Notes: a model not told the origin generated them from the sequence alone. A stretch of 64,000 nucleotides of DNA from Collinsella phocaeensis (GCF_900119895.1 NZ_FQLR01000004.1:682001-746000); one strand, 5' to 3'. Counted from the first letter of the stretch, positions 1 to 9,013 are shown. Numbers and translations: made by a program.

Positions 1-1
1 G

Positions 2-298
2 TCGAGGCCCGGCGTCACCAAGGGGAACCACTGGCATCACTCGAAGTGGGAGCGCTTCCTGGTGGTCTCGGGCGAGGCATCCATCAAGCTGAGGAGGGTG
101 GGGGAGGACGCCGGGGGCGGCCGGTACCCCGTCGACGAGTACGTGGTGAGCGGCTCCGACATGCGCGTCGTGGAGATGATCCCAGGCTACACGCACTCAA
201 TCACCAACCTTTCGGACACTGATGACCTCGTCACGGTCATGTGGGCTAACGAGCCATTCGATCCGGAGGACCCCGACACGTACTACGAGGAGGTCTAA
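2..298 (+). CDS. capF: CapF/WbjC/FnlB C-terminal cupin domain (5' end outside window)
   Basis: The window opens inside this gene, so only the last 98 residues are visible, read in frame from position 2. They match the C-terminal cupin domain of the CapF family. These are bifunctional enzymes of UDP-N-acetyl-L-fucosamine synthesis, in which the cupin part epimerises the sugar and the missing N-terminal SDR part reduces it. Seen directly: the metal-binding stretch HWHHSKWE, then GYTHSITNLSDTDDLVTVMW and the family-typical ending FDPEDPDTYYEEV. The capG gene starts 4 bp downstream, which is the usual CapE-CapF-CapG order. The start codon lies upstream of the window. Confidence 0.9.
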   Translation, partial: SRPGVTKGNHWHHSKWERFLVVSGEASIKLRRVGEDAGGGRYPVDEYVVSGSDMRVVEMIPGYTHSITNLSDTDDLVTVMWANEPFDPEDPDTYYEEV

Positions 299-302
299 CC
301 GT

Positions 303-1484
303 ATGACGAAGAAATATTCTCAGATTGCCTTTAGAGGTAATGGCCGGCTCAAGCTGCTGATCATCGTGGGCACCCGCCCGGAGGTCATCCGCCTGTCCGA
401 GGTCATCAAGAAGTGCCGCAGGCACTTCGACTGCCTGCTTGCGCACACCGGGCAGAACTACGACTACACGCTCAACGGCATCTTCTTCCGCGACCTCGAG
501 CTTGCGGACCCGGACGTCTACCTGGACGCCGTGGGCGACGGGCTGGGGGAGACTATGGGCAACATCATCGCCCGCTCCTACGATCTGATGCGGGAGGTTG
601 AGCCCGAGGCCCTGCTCGTGCTCGGTGACACCAACTCCTGCCTGTCCGCCATCGCGGCCAAGCGCCTGCACGTCCCGATCTTCCACATGGAGGCCGGCAA
701 CCGCTGCAAGGACGAGTGCCTGCCCGAGGAGACCAACCGCCGCATCGTGGACGTGATCTCCGACGTGAACCTCGCCTACTCCGAGCACGCCCGCCGCTAT
801 CTCAGGGACACGGGCCTTCCCCCAGAGCGCACCTACGTCACGGGCTCGCCCATGGCCGAGGTGCTGCGCGCCAACCTGGCCAAGATCGAGGCGTCCGATA
901 TCCACGCGCGCCTCGGGCTCGAGCCGAGGGGGTACATGCTGCTCTCCGCGCACCGCGAGGAGAACATCGACACGCCCGAGAACTTCGAGAGCCTCTTCGG
1001 AGCCGTCAACAGGCTCGCCGACATCTACCGGATGCCCATCCTCTACAGCTGCCACCCGCGCAGCCGCAAGCGCTTGGAGGAGACCGGCTTCGAGCTGCAC
1101 CCGCTGGTGCGCATGCACGAGCCCATGGGCTTCCATGACTACAACCGCCTGCAGATGGACGCCTTCTGCGTGGTGTCGGACTCGGGCACCCTGCCCGAGG
1201 AGAGCTCGTTTTTCGCCTCCGTCGGCAGGCCGTTCCCGGCGGTGTGCGTCCGCACCTCCACCGAGCGCCCCGAGGCGCTCGACAAGGCGTGCTTCACGCT
1301 CGCCGGCATCGACGAGCGCGGCCTGGTGAACGCCGTGCGCACAGCCGTGGCGCTGGACGCGGAGGGCTCGCTTCCCCAGGCACCCGTGCCCGACTACTCC
1401 GACGAGAACGTGTCCACCAAGGTCGTGAAGATCATCCAGTCCTACACGGGCATCGTGGACAAGATGGTGTGGAGGAAGCGCTAG
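303..1484 (+). CDS. capG: UDP-N-acetyl-L-fucosamine synthase / UDP-GlcNAc 2-epimerase family (CapG/FnlC)
   Basis: A 393-residue enzyme of the WecB-like UDP-HexNAc 2-epimerase family. It should catalyse the last step to UDP-L-FucNAc, the C2 epimerisation following CapE and CapF. Seen: GTRPEVIRLSEVIKK near residue 22, HTGQNYDYTLN, LLVLGDTNS, HMEAGNRCKDECLPEETNRR, GSPMAEVL, SAHREENID and the C-terminal SDSGTLPEESSFF loop, all typical of the nonhydrolysing epimerases. The ATG at 303 fits the domain start; reading further upstream in this frame gives only shadow sequence of capF. It directly follows capF and is followed 2 bp later by a glycosyltransferase. Its last 149 bp recur as a decayed copy at 10056-10204. 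Confidence 0.92.
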   Translation: MTKKYSQIAFRGNGRLKLLIIVGTRPEVIRLSEVIKKCRRHFDCLLAHTGQNYDYTLNGIFFRDLELADPDVYLDAVGDGLGETMGNIIARSYDLMREVEPEALLVLGDTNSCLSAIAAKRLHVPIFHMEAGNRCKDECLPEETNRRIVDVISDVNLAYSEHARRYLRDTGLPPERTYVTGSPMAEVLRANLAKIEASDIHARLGLEPRGYMLLSAHREENIDTPENFESLFGAVNRLADIYRMPILYSCHPRSRKRLEETGFELHPLVRMHEPMGFHDYNRLQMDAFCVVSDSGTLPEESSFFASVGRPFPAVCVRTSTERPEALDKACFTLAGIDERGLVNAVRTAVALDAEGSLPQAPVPDYSDENVSTKVVKIIQSYTGIVDKMVWRKR

Positions 1485-1486
1485 CC

Positions 1487-2593
1487 ATGGCGGTTTACGC
1501 ACACATCAACTCCGTGCCGAACGGCTCGACCGGCGGCATAATGATGAGGCGTCATCGCGAGCTTCTGGAGGCGGGGCATGAGTCCCATGCGTTCTGGGGG
1601 CGCGGTAGGCGCGGGGGCGATGATCGGGAGCATAGGTTCGCGACCGATGCGGAAGTGAATTTCGATGTGTTGCAGACACGCCTCGACGGGAGGGCGGGCT
1701 TCCATTCAAAGGTTGCGACGGGGCGCCTTCTCTCGAAGCTGGATGAGGTACGCCCCGACGTCGTCTGCCTGCACAATCTTCATGGCTACTACCTGAATAT
1801 CGAAATGTTATTCGAGTGGCTTGTTGGGCACGATTGTCATGTTGAATGGACTTTGCACGACTGCTGGGCGTTCACCGGTCATTGCGCGCACTTTACATAT
1901 GCGGAGTGCGAGCAATGGCGGTCTCATTGCGCATATTCGGGGGGCTGCCCTCAACTCGATACCTACCCCAAGACGATATGCGGGCGGAGCTGTTTCAGGA
2001 ACTTCACGGACAAGAGGCGGATCTTCACGAGCGTCCCGCTGGAGAGGATGACGCTGATCACTCCGTCCCACTGGCTGGAGGGCCTCGTGAGGCAGAGCTT
2101 CCTCGGAGGATACCCGGTGGAGGTGCGCCACAACACCGTGGATAAGTCGGTATTCAAGCCGACTCCTTCTGATTTCCGTGAGCGCTACGGCATCGGCGAC
2201 CGCTTCATGATCCTGGGCGTCGCGAGCCCGTGGACGGATCGCAAGGGGCTCGGGGATTTCGTTCGGCTGGCCGGGGAGCTCGATTCGGATAAGTTTGCGA
2301 TTGTGCTCGTCGGACTCTCCGAAAGGCAGGTAAGGGCGCTTCCCGAAGGCGTCATCGGTCTTACGCGGACGGATTCACCTCAAGAGCTTGCTGAGATCTA
2401 TTCGACCGCGGATATTTTCTTTAACCCCACACGTGAGGATAACTATCCGACTGTGAACCTCGAGGCAGAAGCGTGTGGTACGCCAGTGCTTACTTATTTG
2501 ACCGGAGGATGTTCTGAGACCATCGGCTTGGATGGAAGTTCGACAGCATGCGACTACGATAGCGCGCTGACGATAATTAGGGATATACGATGA
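1487..2593 (+). CDS. Family 4 glycosyltransferase
   Basis: A 368-residue cytoplasmic glycosyltransferase of the GT4/GT-B type, probably adding one sugar of the surface glycan repeat unit. The N-terminal half has NGSTGGIMMRRHRELLEAGH and the central HDCWAFTGHCAHF motif typical of colanic-acid-type GT4 enzymes. The C-terminal half has GVASPWTDRKGLGDF, VGLSERQV and the nucleotide-sugar-binding end region NPTREDNYPTVNLEAEACGTP. The ATG at 1487 lies 2 bp after the capG stop. The C-terminus is rather short for the family, ending soon after TGGCSETIGLDG. The stop overlaps the next start by 4 bp (ATGA), indicating translational coupling. Base composition turns AT-richer through this gene. The acceptor and donor cannot be read from the sequence. 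Confidence 0.88.
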   Translation: MAVYAHINSVPNGSTGGIMMRRHRELLEAGHESHAFWGRGRRGGDDREHRFATDAEVNFDVLQTRLDGRAGFHSKVATGRLLSKLDEVRPDVVCLHNLHGYYLNIEMLFEWLVGHDCHVEWTLHDCWAFTGHCAHFTYAECEQWRSHCAYSGGCPQLDTYPKTICGRSCFRNFTDKRRIFTSVPLERMTLITPSHWLEGLVRQSFLGGYPVEVRHNTVDKSVFKPTPSDFRERYGIGDRFMILGVASPWTDRKGLGDFVRLAGELDSDKFAIVLVGLSERQVRALPEGVIGLTRTDSPQELAEIYSTADIFFNPTREDNYPTVNLEAEACGTPVLTYLTGGCSETIGLDGSSTACDYDSALTIIRDIR

Positions 2594-3720
2594 GTCCATA
2601 CCTTGTATTGCTGGTATTTCTGATAATGATGGGAATCGCTGGCTTTAATCCTAAAATAGAGAACCTATCGTACAAGTTGTCCTTTTTGATCTTGACCGTG
2701 ATGCTAGTATTTCGATTTGGTCAGGGAACGGATTGGCTCTCGTACAATTACATCTATTCTATTGCTCCTGCTGAAATCGATTTTCATCACTTTTTTTATT
2801 CGGATTTGGTTCACAGCGAAGTCGGATGGAAGTTAATCTGCAATATCTTTAAGGTTTTCGACTTAGATTTTGTGCACCTATCAATCGCTTGCGCATTGGT
2901 AGAGATGTTTGCGCTCAATCGCTTCCTGACGGAGAACTCCACTAACCGTTCGCTCAGTTTGGTGATCGCGTATCCGACCGTATATCTCACGTATTTTTTT
3001 TCAAGTATGCGTCAGGGATTGGTCATTGCTATTTTTCTAGGAATGCTAATCGGTTGCTTGAGAAGGGGCAAGTTTCTCCGTTATTCGCTTCTCGTCTTGT
3101 TGCTCTCGACGATTCATTCGATGGCCCTGTTACTCCTGATCCTCCCGTTCGTTATCAGATACCCCGTAAAGCAGATGTTCTCGGTCCTGTCGGTTTCCGC
3201 GCTGATTGGAATATGCCTGGTTCCGGTTATGCCGTCATTGATGCGAATGGTTGGGTTGTCATATGTGGACAGCTCCATTTCAATTCCTGCCGTGTGTTAC
3301 AGGCTGTTAAGCGCCGCGATAGTTTATTTTTCATATACAGCGAATGAGGGTGATGATTCGGAGTCCGACCCCGAGCTCGCACTATTGCTTAAACTGTATC
3401 TCGCCGGTCTTTCGGTATACGCTCTCGCCGTCGCAAGCGATATTATGGCAAGTAGACTGGCCTCCCCCTTGTTGTCAATCGAGATTGCCATTGTGCCGAC
3501 ATTGCTTCAGCGTGGTTCCAAGCACCTGCTGCCTCCGTTGGTTTGCCTGGTTATCGCGAGTTCGGCCTTTATGACTGTCAAGAATATAGACAGCTACATC
3601 AAGCAAGGGCATTACGCTTACGGCGTGACCGTTGCCAGCTATCCATATATCAACTATTTCAACAAAGAGGATATTTTTCAGTATACAGCCAATCCGTATC
3701 TGGCGTACCTAGATATCTAG
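2590..3720 (+). CDS. EpsG-family oligosaccharide repeat-unit polymerase (Wzy-like)
   Basis: A 376-residue, strongly hydrophobic protein with about ten predicted membrane segments. It resembles the EpsG family, inner-membrane polymerases that join lipid-linked repeat units. Supporting features are FRFGQGTDWLSYNYIY near residue 40, an SSMRQGLVIAIFLGML segment near residue 138 (the conserved Arg-Gln of the family) and STIHSMALLLLILPF. It sits between a glycosyltransferase and the flippase, where the polymerase is normally found. The gene is clearly AT-richer than the rest of the chromosome, as is common for exchangeable polymerase genes. It overlaps the preceding gene by 4 bp and is followed by a 168-bp gap that seems to hold only short degenerate sequence. 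Confidence 0.82.
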   Translation: MSPYLVLLVFLIMMGIAGFNPKIENLSYKLSFLILTVMLVFRFGQGTDWLSYNYIYSIAPAEIDFHHFFYSDLVHSEVGWKLICNIFKVFDLDFVHLSIACALVEMFALNRFLTENSTNRSLSLVIAYPTVYLTYFFSSMRQGLVIAIFLGMLIGCLRRGKFLRYSLLVLLLSTIHSMALLLLILPFVIRYPVKQMFSVLSVSALIGICLVPVMPSLMRMVGLSYVDSSISIPAVCYRLLSAAIVYFSYTANEGDDSESDPELALLLKLYLAGLSVYALAVASDIMASRLASPLLSIEIAIVPTLLQRGSKHLLPPLVCLVIASSAFMTVKNIDSYIKQGHYAYGVTVASYPYINYFNKEDIFQYTANPYLAYLDI

Positions 3721-3888
3721 GTACAGCAATGGTCGGGGATGGCGGTGGCGGAGAGTGGGCTTTATGGGCAGATGCGATATATCGAAAAATAGCACTGGAC
3801 GCCGTTTTGCGATTGAAATGATTGGGGCGAATTTGACGCTCGGGTTCTGTCGGGCAAGGCAAGTTGAGCAATTCGGAGCTGTTCATTG

Positions 3889-5133
3889 ATGAAGACGAAG
3901 CATAAGACCTTCTACAGCAATGTAGTCTGGCAATATGGCTTGCAGCTAATCAAGTATGTAATGCCGCTGCTCACCCTGCCGTACCTCACGCGCGTGCTCG
4001 AGCCGGAGGGTTATGCGGTGTACGCCTACGTCGTGTCGTTCATGACGTTTGCACAGACCTTCGTGGAGTTCGGGTTCAACCTATCGGGCACCAAACAGGT
4101 GGTCGAGGTGCGCGACGCGCGCGAGCTCGGGCGCGTCACGGGTTCCATCACGCAGGCGAGGCTTGCCCTCTGCGTGGTTGCCGGTGTCGCCTGCGCGATC
4201 GTAGGCGCGTTCATCCCGATCATGCGCGACAACGCGCTCTACGCGTGCCTGGCCTACATTGCGGTGTGCGGACGTGCGCTTGCGCCGGACTTCCTCTTCC
4301 AGGGCAAGGAGAGGATGGCGCCGATCACGGTGCGATATTTTGTTTCTAAGGGCACTTCCACGGCTCTCACGTTTGTGTTTGTTCATTCCGTTGCCGACAT
4401 CCTATGGGTGCCGGTGCTCGATATAGCGGCGAGCGCTATTGCGCTCGCATGGTCGTTCTCCGCAGCTCGCAAGATGTTCGGGCTCAAGATCGAGTGGGTG
4501 GCGCCGCACGTGTACCTCAAGGAGCTCGCGCGCTCGGGTTACTACTGCCTGTCCAACATGAGCAGCACCGCGTTCAGCGGTTTCACCACGCTGCTTATAG
4601 GCGTCGCCATCAAAGATCCTGCCCAGATCTCCTACTGGTCGCTATCCATGACGGCGATAGGGGCGGTGCAGTCGCTCTACAGCCCCATCATCAACAGCTT
4701 GTACCCGCACATGGTGGCGCAGAGCGATTTCGGCTTCGCCAAGCGGCTGGCGTTCATATCGGTGCCGTTCGTGTTCGGCGGTACGGCGCTGTTCTTCGCG
4801 CTGTCCGAATTCATCATGCTCGTGCTGGGCGGCACGGAATACCTGCCGGGTGCTTACGTGTTGCGCCTCGTGACCCCGGTCCTGGTTTTCTCGTTCTACG
4901 GGATGTTCTTCGGATGGCCAGTGCTGGGCGCGGTGGGCAGGGTGAAGGAGCTCACGGCAACCACCCTCGTCTCATCGGTTGCGAGCATCGTGGTCCTGGT
5001 CGCGGTGACGGCCGCGGGCATGGCAAGCGTTGCGGTCTTCGCGGTAGTGCGCAGCCTCACCGAGGCGTTCATGTGCGCGCTCAGGCTCAACGAGTGTCGC
5101 AAGGCGTTTCGAATTAAAAAAGGAAGGCTGTAG
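3889..5133 (+). CDS. Wzx-type oligosaccharide flippase (MOP superfamily)
   Basis: A 414-residue polytopic protein with about 12 predicted membrane segments. It should flip the undecaprenyl-linked repeat unit across the membrane. The N-terminal pattern (YSNVVWQYGLQLIKYVMPLL then LTLPYLTRVLEPEGYAVYAY) is characteristic of polysaccharide biosynthesis flippases, as is LPYLTRVL followed by GxYAVYAYVVSF. The ATG at 3889 has GGAG about 10 bp upstream; an in-frame TTG at 3886 is the alternative start. Together with the upstream EpsG-like polymerase it implies a Wzx/Wzy-dependent assembly route. It is followed after 4 bp by licD. The substrate glycan is unknown. Confidence 0.87.
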   Translation: MKTKHKTFYSNVVWQYGLQLIKYVMPLLTLPYLTRVLEPEGYAVYAYVVSFMTFAQTFVEFGFNLSGTKQVVEVRDARELGRVTGSITQARLALCVVAGVACAIVGAFIPIMRDNALYACLAYIAVCGRALAPDFLFQGKERMAPITVRYFVSKGTSTALTFVFVHSVADILWVPVLDIAASAIALAWSFSAARKMFGLKIEWVAPHVYLKELARSGYYCLSNMSSTAFSGFTTLLIGVAIKDPAQISYWSLSMTAIGAVQSLYSPIINSLYPHMVAQSDFGFAKRLAFISVPFVFGGTALFFALSEFIMLVLGGTEYLPGAYVLRLVTPVLVFSFYGMFFGWPVLGAVGRVKELTATTLVSSVASIVVLVAVTAAGMASVAVFAVVRSLTEAFMCALRLNECRKAFRIKKGRL

Positions 5134-5137
5134 CTAA

Positions 5138-5989
5138 ATGGAAAAGAGAGAGTACCGGAGTCAAGATGAGACAGCAAACGAGCCAGTTCTCTCGCATGAA
5201 GAAATGCAACAGGAGGAGCTTCGCTTATTGCGCGCATTTGACGCCTTCTGCAAGAAACACGAATTGAAGTATTCACTTGCCGGAGGAACGCTCCTGGGCG
5301 CAGTACGCCACAAGGGGTTAATTCCCTGGGATGATGACATAGACCTCAATATGCCAAGGCCGGATTGGGATGCCCTCATCGGCTTGCGTGACGACCTGTT
5401 CGAATGCACTGGTCTTCGGGTTATTCCGTATTTCGGGTCTGATATCGACGCCACGCCATTGGTCAAGCTCGTCAACCCACAGATTAAGGTCCAGTCGGAC
5501 TCCGAGCGGGAGTCTTCATATTTGTGGATGGACATTCTTCCCGTCGACGGCCTCCCAACTTCCCTGGCTGAGACAAAGCGAGTGTACCGACATGCAAAGT
5601 GTCTTAGGAGAATGCTCGCGGTCGCCGTCTCCACCGCCGAATCGGGACACAGTCCTCTCCGTCGTTTATTTAAGAGGCTCGTCGGCCCCATCTTGAGGGC
5701 GTTCGACGCCCAGCGTCTTCTCGGGGCGAGGTTGGATAGGTATTCGAGATCGATACCGTATGGCTCGACGCCCTACGTTGGAGGCGTTGCCTGGGGGATG
5801 TACGGTGCTGGGGAGCGTGTGCCGCTTAAGGGGTTCGAAAACTTGGTCTCTTTGGAATTTGAAGGTCAGCAATTTAGCTGTATGTCTTGTTGGGATGAAT
5901 ATCTCCACGGCCTATATGGCGATTATATGCAGCTTCCCCCTGCCGATAAAAGGGTCGCGCACGAGCTACGCGCATGGTATGTGAATTAG
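5138..5989 (+). CDS. LicD family phosphotransferase
   Basis: A 283-residue protein of the LicD family, members of the nucleotidyltransferase superfamily that transfer phosphocholine or another phospho-alcohol from a CDP-activated donor onto a cell-surface glycan. Seen: LLRAFDAFCKKHELKYSLAG then GTLLGAVRHKGLIPWDDDID near residues 28-70, which is the LicD signature with the metal-binding Asp cluster, and LWMDILPVDGLP downstream. It lies between the flippase (4 bp before) and a cytidylyltransferase (14 bp after). That arrangement suggests the cytidylyltransferase makes the CDP donor used by LicD. Choline and ribitol or a related polyol are both possible groups; the sequence does not decide. Confidence 0.9.
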   Translation: MEKREYRSQDETANEPVLSHEEMQQEELRLLRAFDAFCKKHELKYSLAGGTLLGAVRHKGLIPWDDDIDLNMPRPDWDALIGLRDDLFECTGLRVIPYFGSDIDATPLVKLVNPQIKVQSDSERESSYLWMDILPVDGLPTSLAETKRVYRHAKCLRRMLAVAVSTAESGHSPLRRLFKRLVGPILRAFDAQRLLGARLDRYSRSIPYGSTPYVGGVAWGMYGAGERVPLKGFENLVSLEFEGQQFSCMSCWDEYLHGLYGDYMQLPPADKRVAHELRAWYVN

Positions 5990-6003
5990 GATGTGAGGGC
6001 CAC

Positions 6004-6726
6004 ATGAACATTGCGGTTATTTTTGCCGGCGGCGTTGGTTCGCGAATGCGCTCAAGGGAGCTCCCCAAGCAGTTTCTTCGCATCCATGGTAAACCGGTGA
6101 TTGTCAGGACCGTCGAGCATTTCCAATATCACCCCGAGGTCGATTCGATCGTCGTCGTTTGCATTGCGCAGTGGCTCGATTACTGCCGCTCGCTTCTCGA
6201 ACGGCATGGCTTGAGCAAGGTTGCAGCTGTGGTTCCCGGTGGCAGCAACGGGCAGGAATCAATCTACCACGGCCTGCAAGCTGCAGAAGAGCTCGCTGGC
6301 GGCGATCGATCGATCGTGCTGATACACGACGGGGTCAGGCCTCTCATTAATGAAAAGGTGATTAGCGACAATATCCGCTCCGTGAGGGAGAGCGGTTCGG
6401 CGATCACATGCGTGAGGGCCAAGGAGACGCTTCTCGTCGAAGGCTCGGCAGATGAGGTGTCTGATATCCCCGACCGCTCCTTGCTGAGGATTGCCAGGGC
6501 TCCCCAGAGTTTCTGGCTGAACGATATCATCGCGGCGCACAGGGATGCGATTTCGGCCGGCAGGCACGACTACATCGACTCGGCCAGCATGATGTTCGAG
6601 CGAGGGTACAGCCTGACGCCCGTCGACGGTCCCGACGAGAACATCAAGGTCACGACGCCGGATGACTTTTTCTCCGTGCAGGCGATTCTGAACGCGCGTG
6701 AAAACGAGCAGATATATGGATTGTAG
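6004..6726 (+). CDS. IspD/TarI-family cytidylyltransferase
   Basis: A 240-residue nucleotidyltransferase that should activate a phosphorylated alcohol with CTP to a CDP-polyol. Seen: IFAGGVGSRMRSRELPKQFL at the N-terminus (CTP-binding loop), HGKPVIVRTVEHF, LIHDGVRPLI near residue 107 and VDGPDENIKVTTPDDF near the C-terminus, all shared by IspD and TarI. The neighbourhood (LicD before, a dehydratase or reductase after, inside a glycan cluster) favours the TarI-like role over isoprenoid synthesis. The ATG at 6004 is preferred because it begins the conserved domain; an in-frame start at 5974 would overlap licD. A classic TarJ reductase is not present, so the polyol may not be ribitol. Confidence 0.85.
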   Translation: MNIAVIFAGGVGSRMRSRELPKQFLRIHGKPVIVRTVEHFQYHPEVDSIVVVCIAQWLDYCRSLLERHGLSKVAAVVPGGSNGQESIYHGLQAAEELAGGDRSIVLIHDGVRPLINEKVISDNIRSVRESGSAITCVRAKETLLVEGSADEVSDIPDRSLLRIARAPQSFWLNDIIAAHRDAISAGRHDYIDSASMMFERGYSLTPVDGPDENIKVTTPDDFFSVQAILNARENEQIYGL

Positions 6727-6734
6727 GTGGTAGT

Positions 6735-7787
6735 ATGCATTCCTCTATTTTGGCCGAAGAGTTTTCGAAGCTGAGCCTCAAGCTTTTTAGTCCGTTCGCA
6801 GGCGGCACGGTTGCCGTTAGCGGCGCCACCGGCCTCATCGGGTCTCTCGTCTGCAAGGCGTTGCTGCATGCGAACATGAGCTACGATCTCGATCTTCATG
6901 TCCTGCCAATCGTGAGAACGGCAAAGAGGGCCGTCGACTGCTTCGAGGGTTGGGAGGGGCCGGGTCTGATGGATCCGTTTGTGTGCGATCTCTCCAGTGT
7001 CGATGCAGGTGAGAGGATCGACGCGGATTTTTATTTGCATGCTGGCTGTATAACCCAGTCCAAGAAAATGGTCGAGCGTCCCGTCGACGTGATGGAAACC
7101 TCTGTAAACGGGACGGGCTGGATACTGAGAAATTGCGCACGGAACGGGGCGAGGATGGTCTTCGTCTCATCGATGGAGTACTACGGAACGCTTCCCTCGG
7201 GCGTTGTCGCCGATGAATCCGCGCTTGGCTATATCGATATGCGCAGTGTTCGTAGCTGTTACCCTGAGTCAAAGCGCTTTTGCGAATGCCTTTGCAATTC
7301 GGCTGCATGCCAATATGGCGTGGACGTCTGCTGCGCCAGGTTGGCCCAAACGTTTGGGGCGGGCGTGCCATCAAGCGAGAATCGCGCATTCGCGCAGTTC
7401 GCCCGAAGTGCGATGCGCGGGGAGGACGTTGTCCTTAGAACGCTCGGGCTCTCGGAGGGGAATTACGTCAACTCGATCGATTGCGTTGCAGCCCTGTTAC
7501 TTTTGCTGGCTAAGGGCGAGCGGGGGGAGGCGTACAACGTCTCCAACGAGGACTCCCATTGCACAATAAGGGAGATGGCCCGCGTCGCAATTGAGGTGCT
7601 TGGGGATTCAGCTGCCCAGCAGGTTCAATTTGATGTCGATGAGACCAATAGCTGCGGTTTCGCCCCCGATGTCCGGCTTTTTCTCGATAGCTCGAAGCTG
7701 TCTGCATTGGGTTGGTCCCCGCGCTATGACCTTAGAGGGTCTTTTTCCCAGCTTGGATCATATCTTGTCGAGCAGGATATGCTGTAG
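6735..7787 (+). CDS. NAD(P)-dependent epimerase/dehydratase (extended SDR)
   Basis: A 350-residue extended short-chain dehydrogenase/reductase, the last intact gene of the glycan cluster. Seen: the Rossmann motif SGATGLIGSLVCKALL near residue 30, HAGCITQSKKMVERPVD near 104, VSSMEYYG with the catalytic Ser near 143, YPESKRFCE with the Tyr-x-x-x-Lys pair, and NYVNSIDCVAALLLLL in the C-terminal substrate domain. The family includes nucleotide-sugar epimerases, dehydratases and reductases. Position directly after LicD and a cytidylyltransferase suggests a role in making the CDP-linked donor, but this is inference. The ATG at 6735 follows the previous stop by 8 bp. Confidence 0.83.
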   Translation: MHSSILAEEFSKLSLKLFSPFAGGTVAVSGATGLIGSLVCKALLHANMSYDLDLHVLPIVRTAKRAVDCFEGWEGPGLMDPFVCDLSSVDAGERIDADFYLHAGCITQSKKMVERPVDVMETSVNGTGWILRNCARNGARMVFVSSMEYYGTLPSGVVADESALGYIDMRSVRSCYPESKRFCECLCNSAACQYGVDVCCARLAQTFGAGVPSSENRAFAQFARSAMRGEDVVLRTLGLSEGNYVNSIDCVAALLLLLAKGERGEAYNVSNEDSHCTIREMARVAIEVLGDSAAQQVQFDVDETNSCGFAPDVRLFLDSSKLSALGWSPRYDLRGSFSQLGSYLVEQDML

Positions 7788-8090
7788 GAGTTGCATGACC
7801 GAGCTCGAGTCGTTGAGGGGAGTACATATCCCTTCGATGGTGACGTAGTTGACCTGTTCATCTACTTGTCAGAAAGTCTGAATTCGTATGTTCTGAATTA
7901 TCTGGACGCTCAAAGCAGGCGGGCGAGAAGCAGGTATTGACAGTCGGGAGTCACTTCGAGTGCTTTTAAGACGCTACCTTCATTTTTAAGGCATTTGCTT
8001 TATGCCGACCTATATGTGAGATGGCCTTGCTATACGACTCGGCATATGTGACGATGCGGTTACCGAATGGGTGCGAGTCCTGCAGGTGTC
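7788..8090. other. Gene-poor stretch after the glycan cluster
   Basis: About 300 bp with no supported gene. A 17-codon frame starts at the ATG at 7795 behind GGAG and stops at 7848, so it may be the start of a gene that was cut off. The rest is AT-richer and shows no recognisable coding signal on either strand. Confidence 0.5.
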
Positions 8091-8120
8091 AGAATGGCGA
8101 GGTTCGTACCTCGCCATTCT
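8091..8120 (+). promoter_or_regulatory. Perfect hairpin upstream of DUF3800 pseudogene
   Basis: A perfect 13-bp inverted repeat (AGAATGGCGAGGT and its complement) with a 4-base TCGT loop. It ends 20 bp before the former DUF3800 start codon. A different but equally placed hairpin precedes the intact DUF3800 gene at 9014, and a weaker one precedes the fragment at 13593. There is no T-run, so a simple terminator is unlikely. It could be a leader RNA structure or an operator. Confidence 0.6.
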
Positions 8121-8140
8121 CGTATATAGGGGGTCCATAT

Positions 8141-8586
8141 ATGAGCGTTTGAACCTGCACATCGACGAGACCGGCAACCAGGATCTATCGGAGGACCGCC
8201 ATTTCGTCGCTGTTATTCTCTATGAGCATGGCGGGGACATCGAGGGTGCCATCGCTCGCTACGAGGCGTGTTCGTTTTCAAAGGCTGACGTGCTTCCAGG
8301 CTTTCGATTCCATTGCTGCGTATTATGACAACGGCCGGGACGCCGTGAGCACTGCGCTGCATGTTGCGTTGGATTTCGTGCTCGCGAAGAACGTTGCCGA
8401 CTATCGTCATGCTAACCCGAATGCCCGCAGGCTTCTTCAAGTCTCCGACTACGTATGCACGGTTCTGTGCGTCTCCGAGGGCTGCGACGCCGGCAGGAAG
8501 CCGAAAACCCACGAGCGGTTTTCGGCAATCGCCGGAGCTTCGTTCAATCATTCAAAGAGCAGCGGGCTCGAAAGGTGTTTATGTAG
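8141..8586 (+). pseudogene. Decayed DUF3800 gene (internal deletion and frameshifts)
   Basis: Remnant of a DUF3800 protein. The start region is out of frame: ATG at 8141 runs into TGA, while LNLHIDETGNQDLSEDRHFV begins in another frame at 8149. The N-terminal part runs to about 8290. It then jumps to C-terminal sequence (YYDNGRDAVSTALHVALDF, RRLLQVSDYVCTV) in a different frame, so the middle of the protein is deleted. A further loss of one T in the run near 8519 shifts the end, whose natural ending FGNRRSFVQSFKEQRARKVF stops at TAG 8584-8586. The gene cannot make a full-length product. Family assignment rests on recognised DUF3800 sequence patterns. Confidence 0.78.
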
Positions 8587-8955
8587 GTCGTTTTCCGATG
8601 CGCCGGCTGCCACCCGCTCCTCTTGTCTGATGTTTGAGCGTGACAGCGCGCCAGCCGGGGCGTGCTCCGGCCCTTTTAGTAGCGCAGTTAATACTTTGAG
8701 TAGTGATCAGAATTGGTGACGTCCACAGGAAAGGCGCCGCCATATTTGTAGAACGGTGCTAAAAAATTCCCCATGGCTCGCGTTGTCAGTTGAGGCTCCT
8801 ATTCAAAAGTTCGTTGTTGAAGGAGTGAGATTGTCGCTTGAATACGTCTGCTTGCTATGGGTAGAATTGCGGTGCAGGCAGCCGGTTAGCTGGGCTGCGT
8901 ACCCGAGGTGTGCGAGCGTGAGCTTAAGCGAACTATGAGTTTGCCGCCCCTTGGG
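8587..8955. other. Non-coding stretch between DUF3800 copies
   Basis: About 370 bp without a supported gene on either strand. It carries only short open frames lacking ribosome binding sites. It separates a dead DUF3800 copy from the intact one and probably consists of decayed sequence. Confidence 0.5.
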
Positions 8956-8988
8956 CAGGAAGGGGTCGCCGATGGCGGCCCCTTCCTG
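8956..8988 (+). promoter_or_regulatory. 15-bp stem hairpin upstream of the intact DUF3800 gene
   Basis: An inverted repeat CAGGAAGGGGTCGCC / GGCGGCCCCTTCCTG with a 3-base GAT loop; the single non-Watson-Crick position is a G-U pair in RNA. It ends 25 bp before the ATG at 9014. The position relative to the gene matches the hairpin at 8091-8120, although the stem sequence differs, as expected if the fold rather than the sequence is conserved. Confidence 0.6.
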
Positions 8989-9013
8989 TTATATCGCGGG
9001 AAGCGGGGTGATC

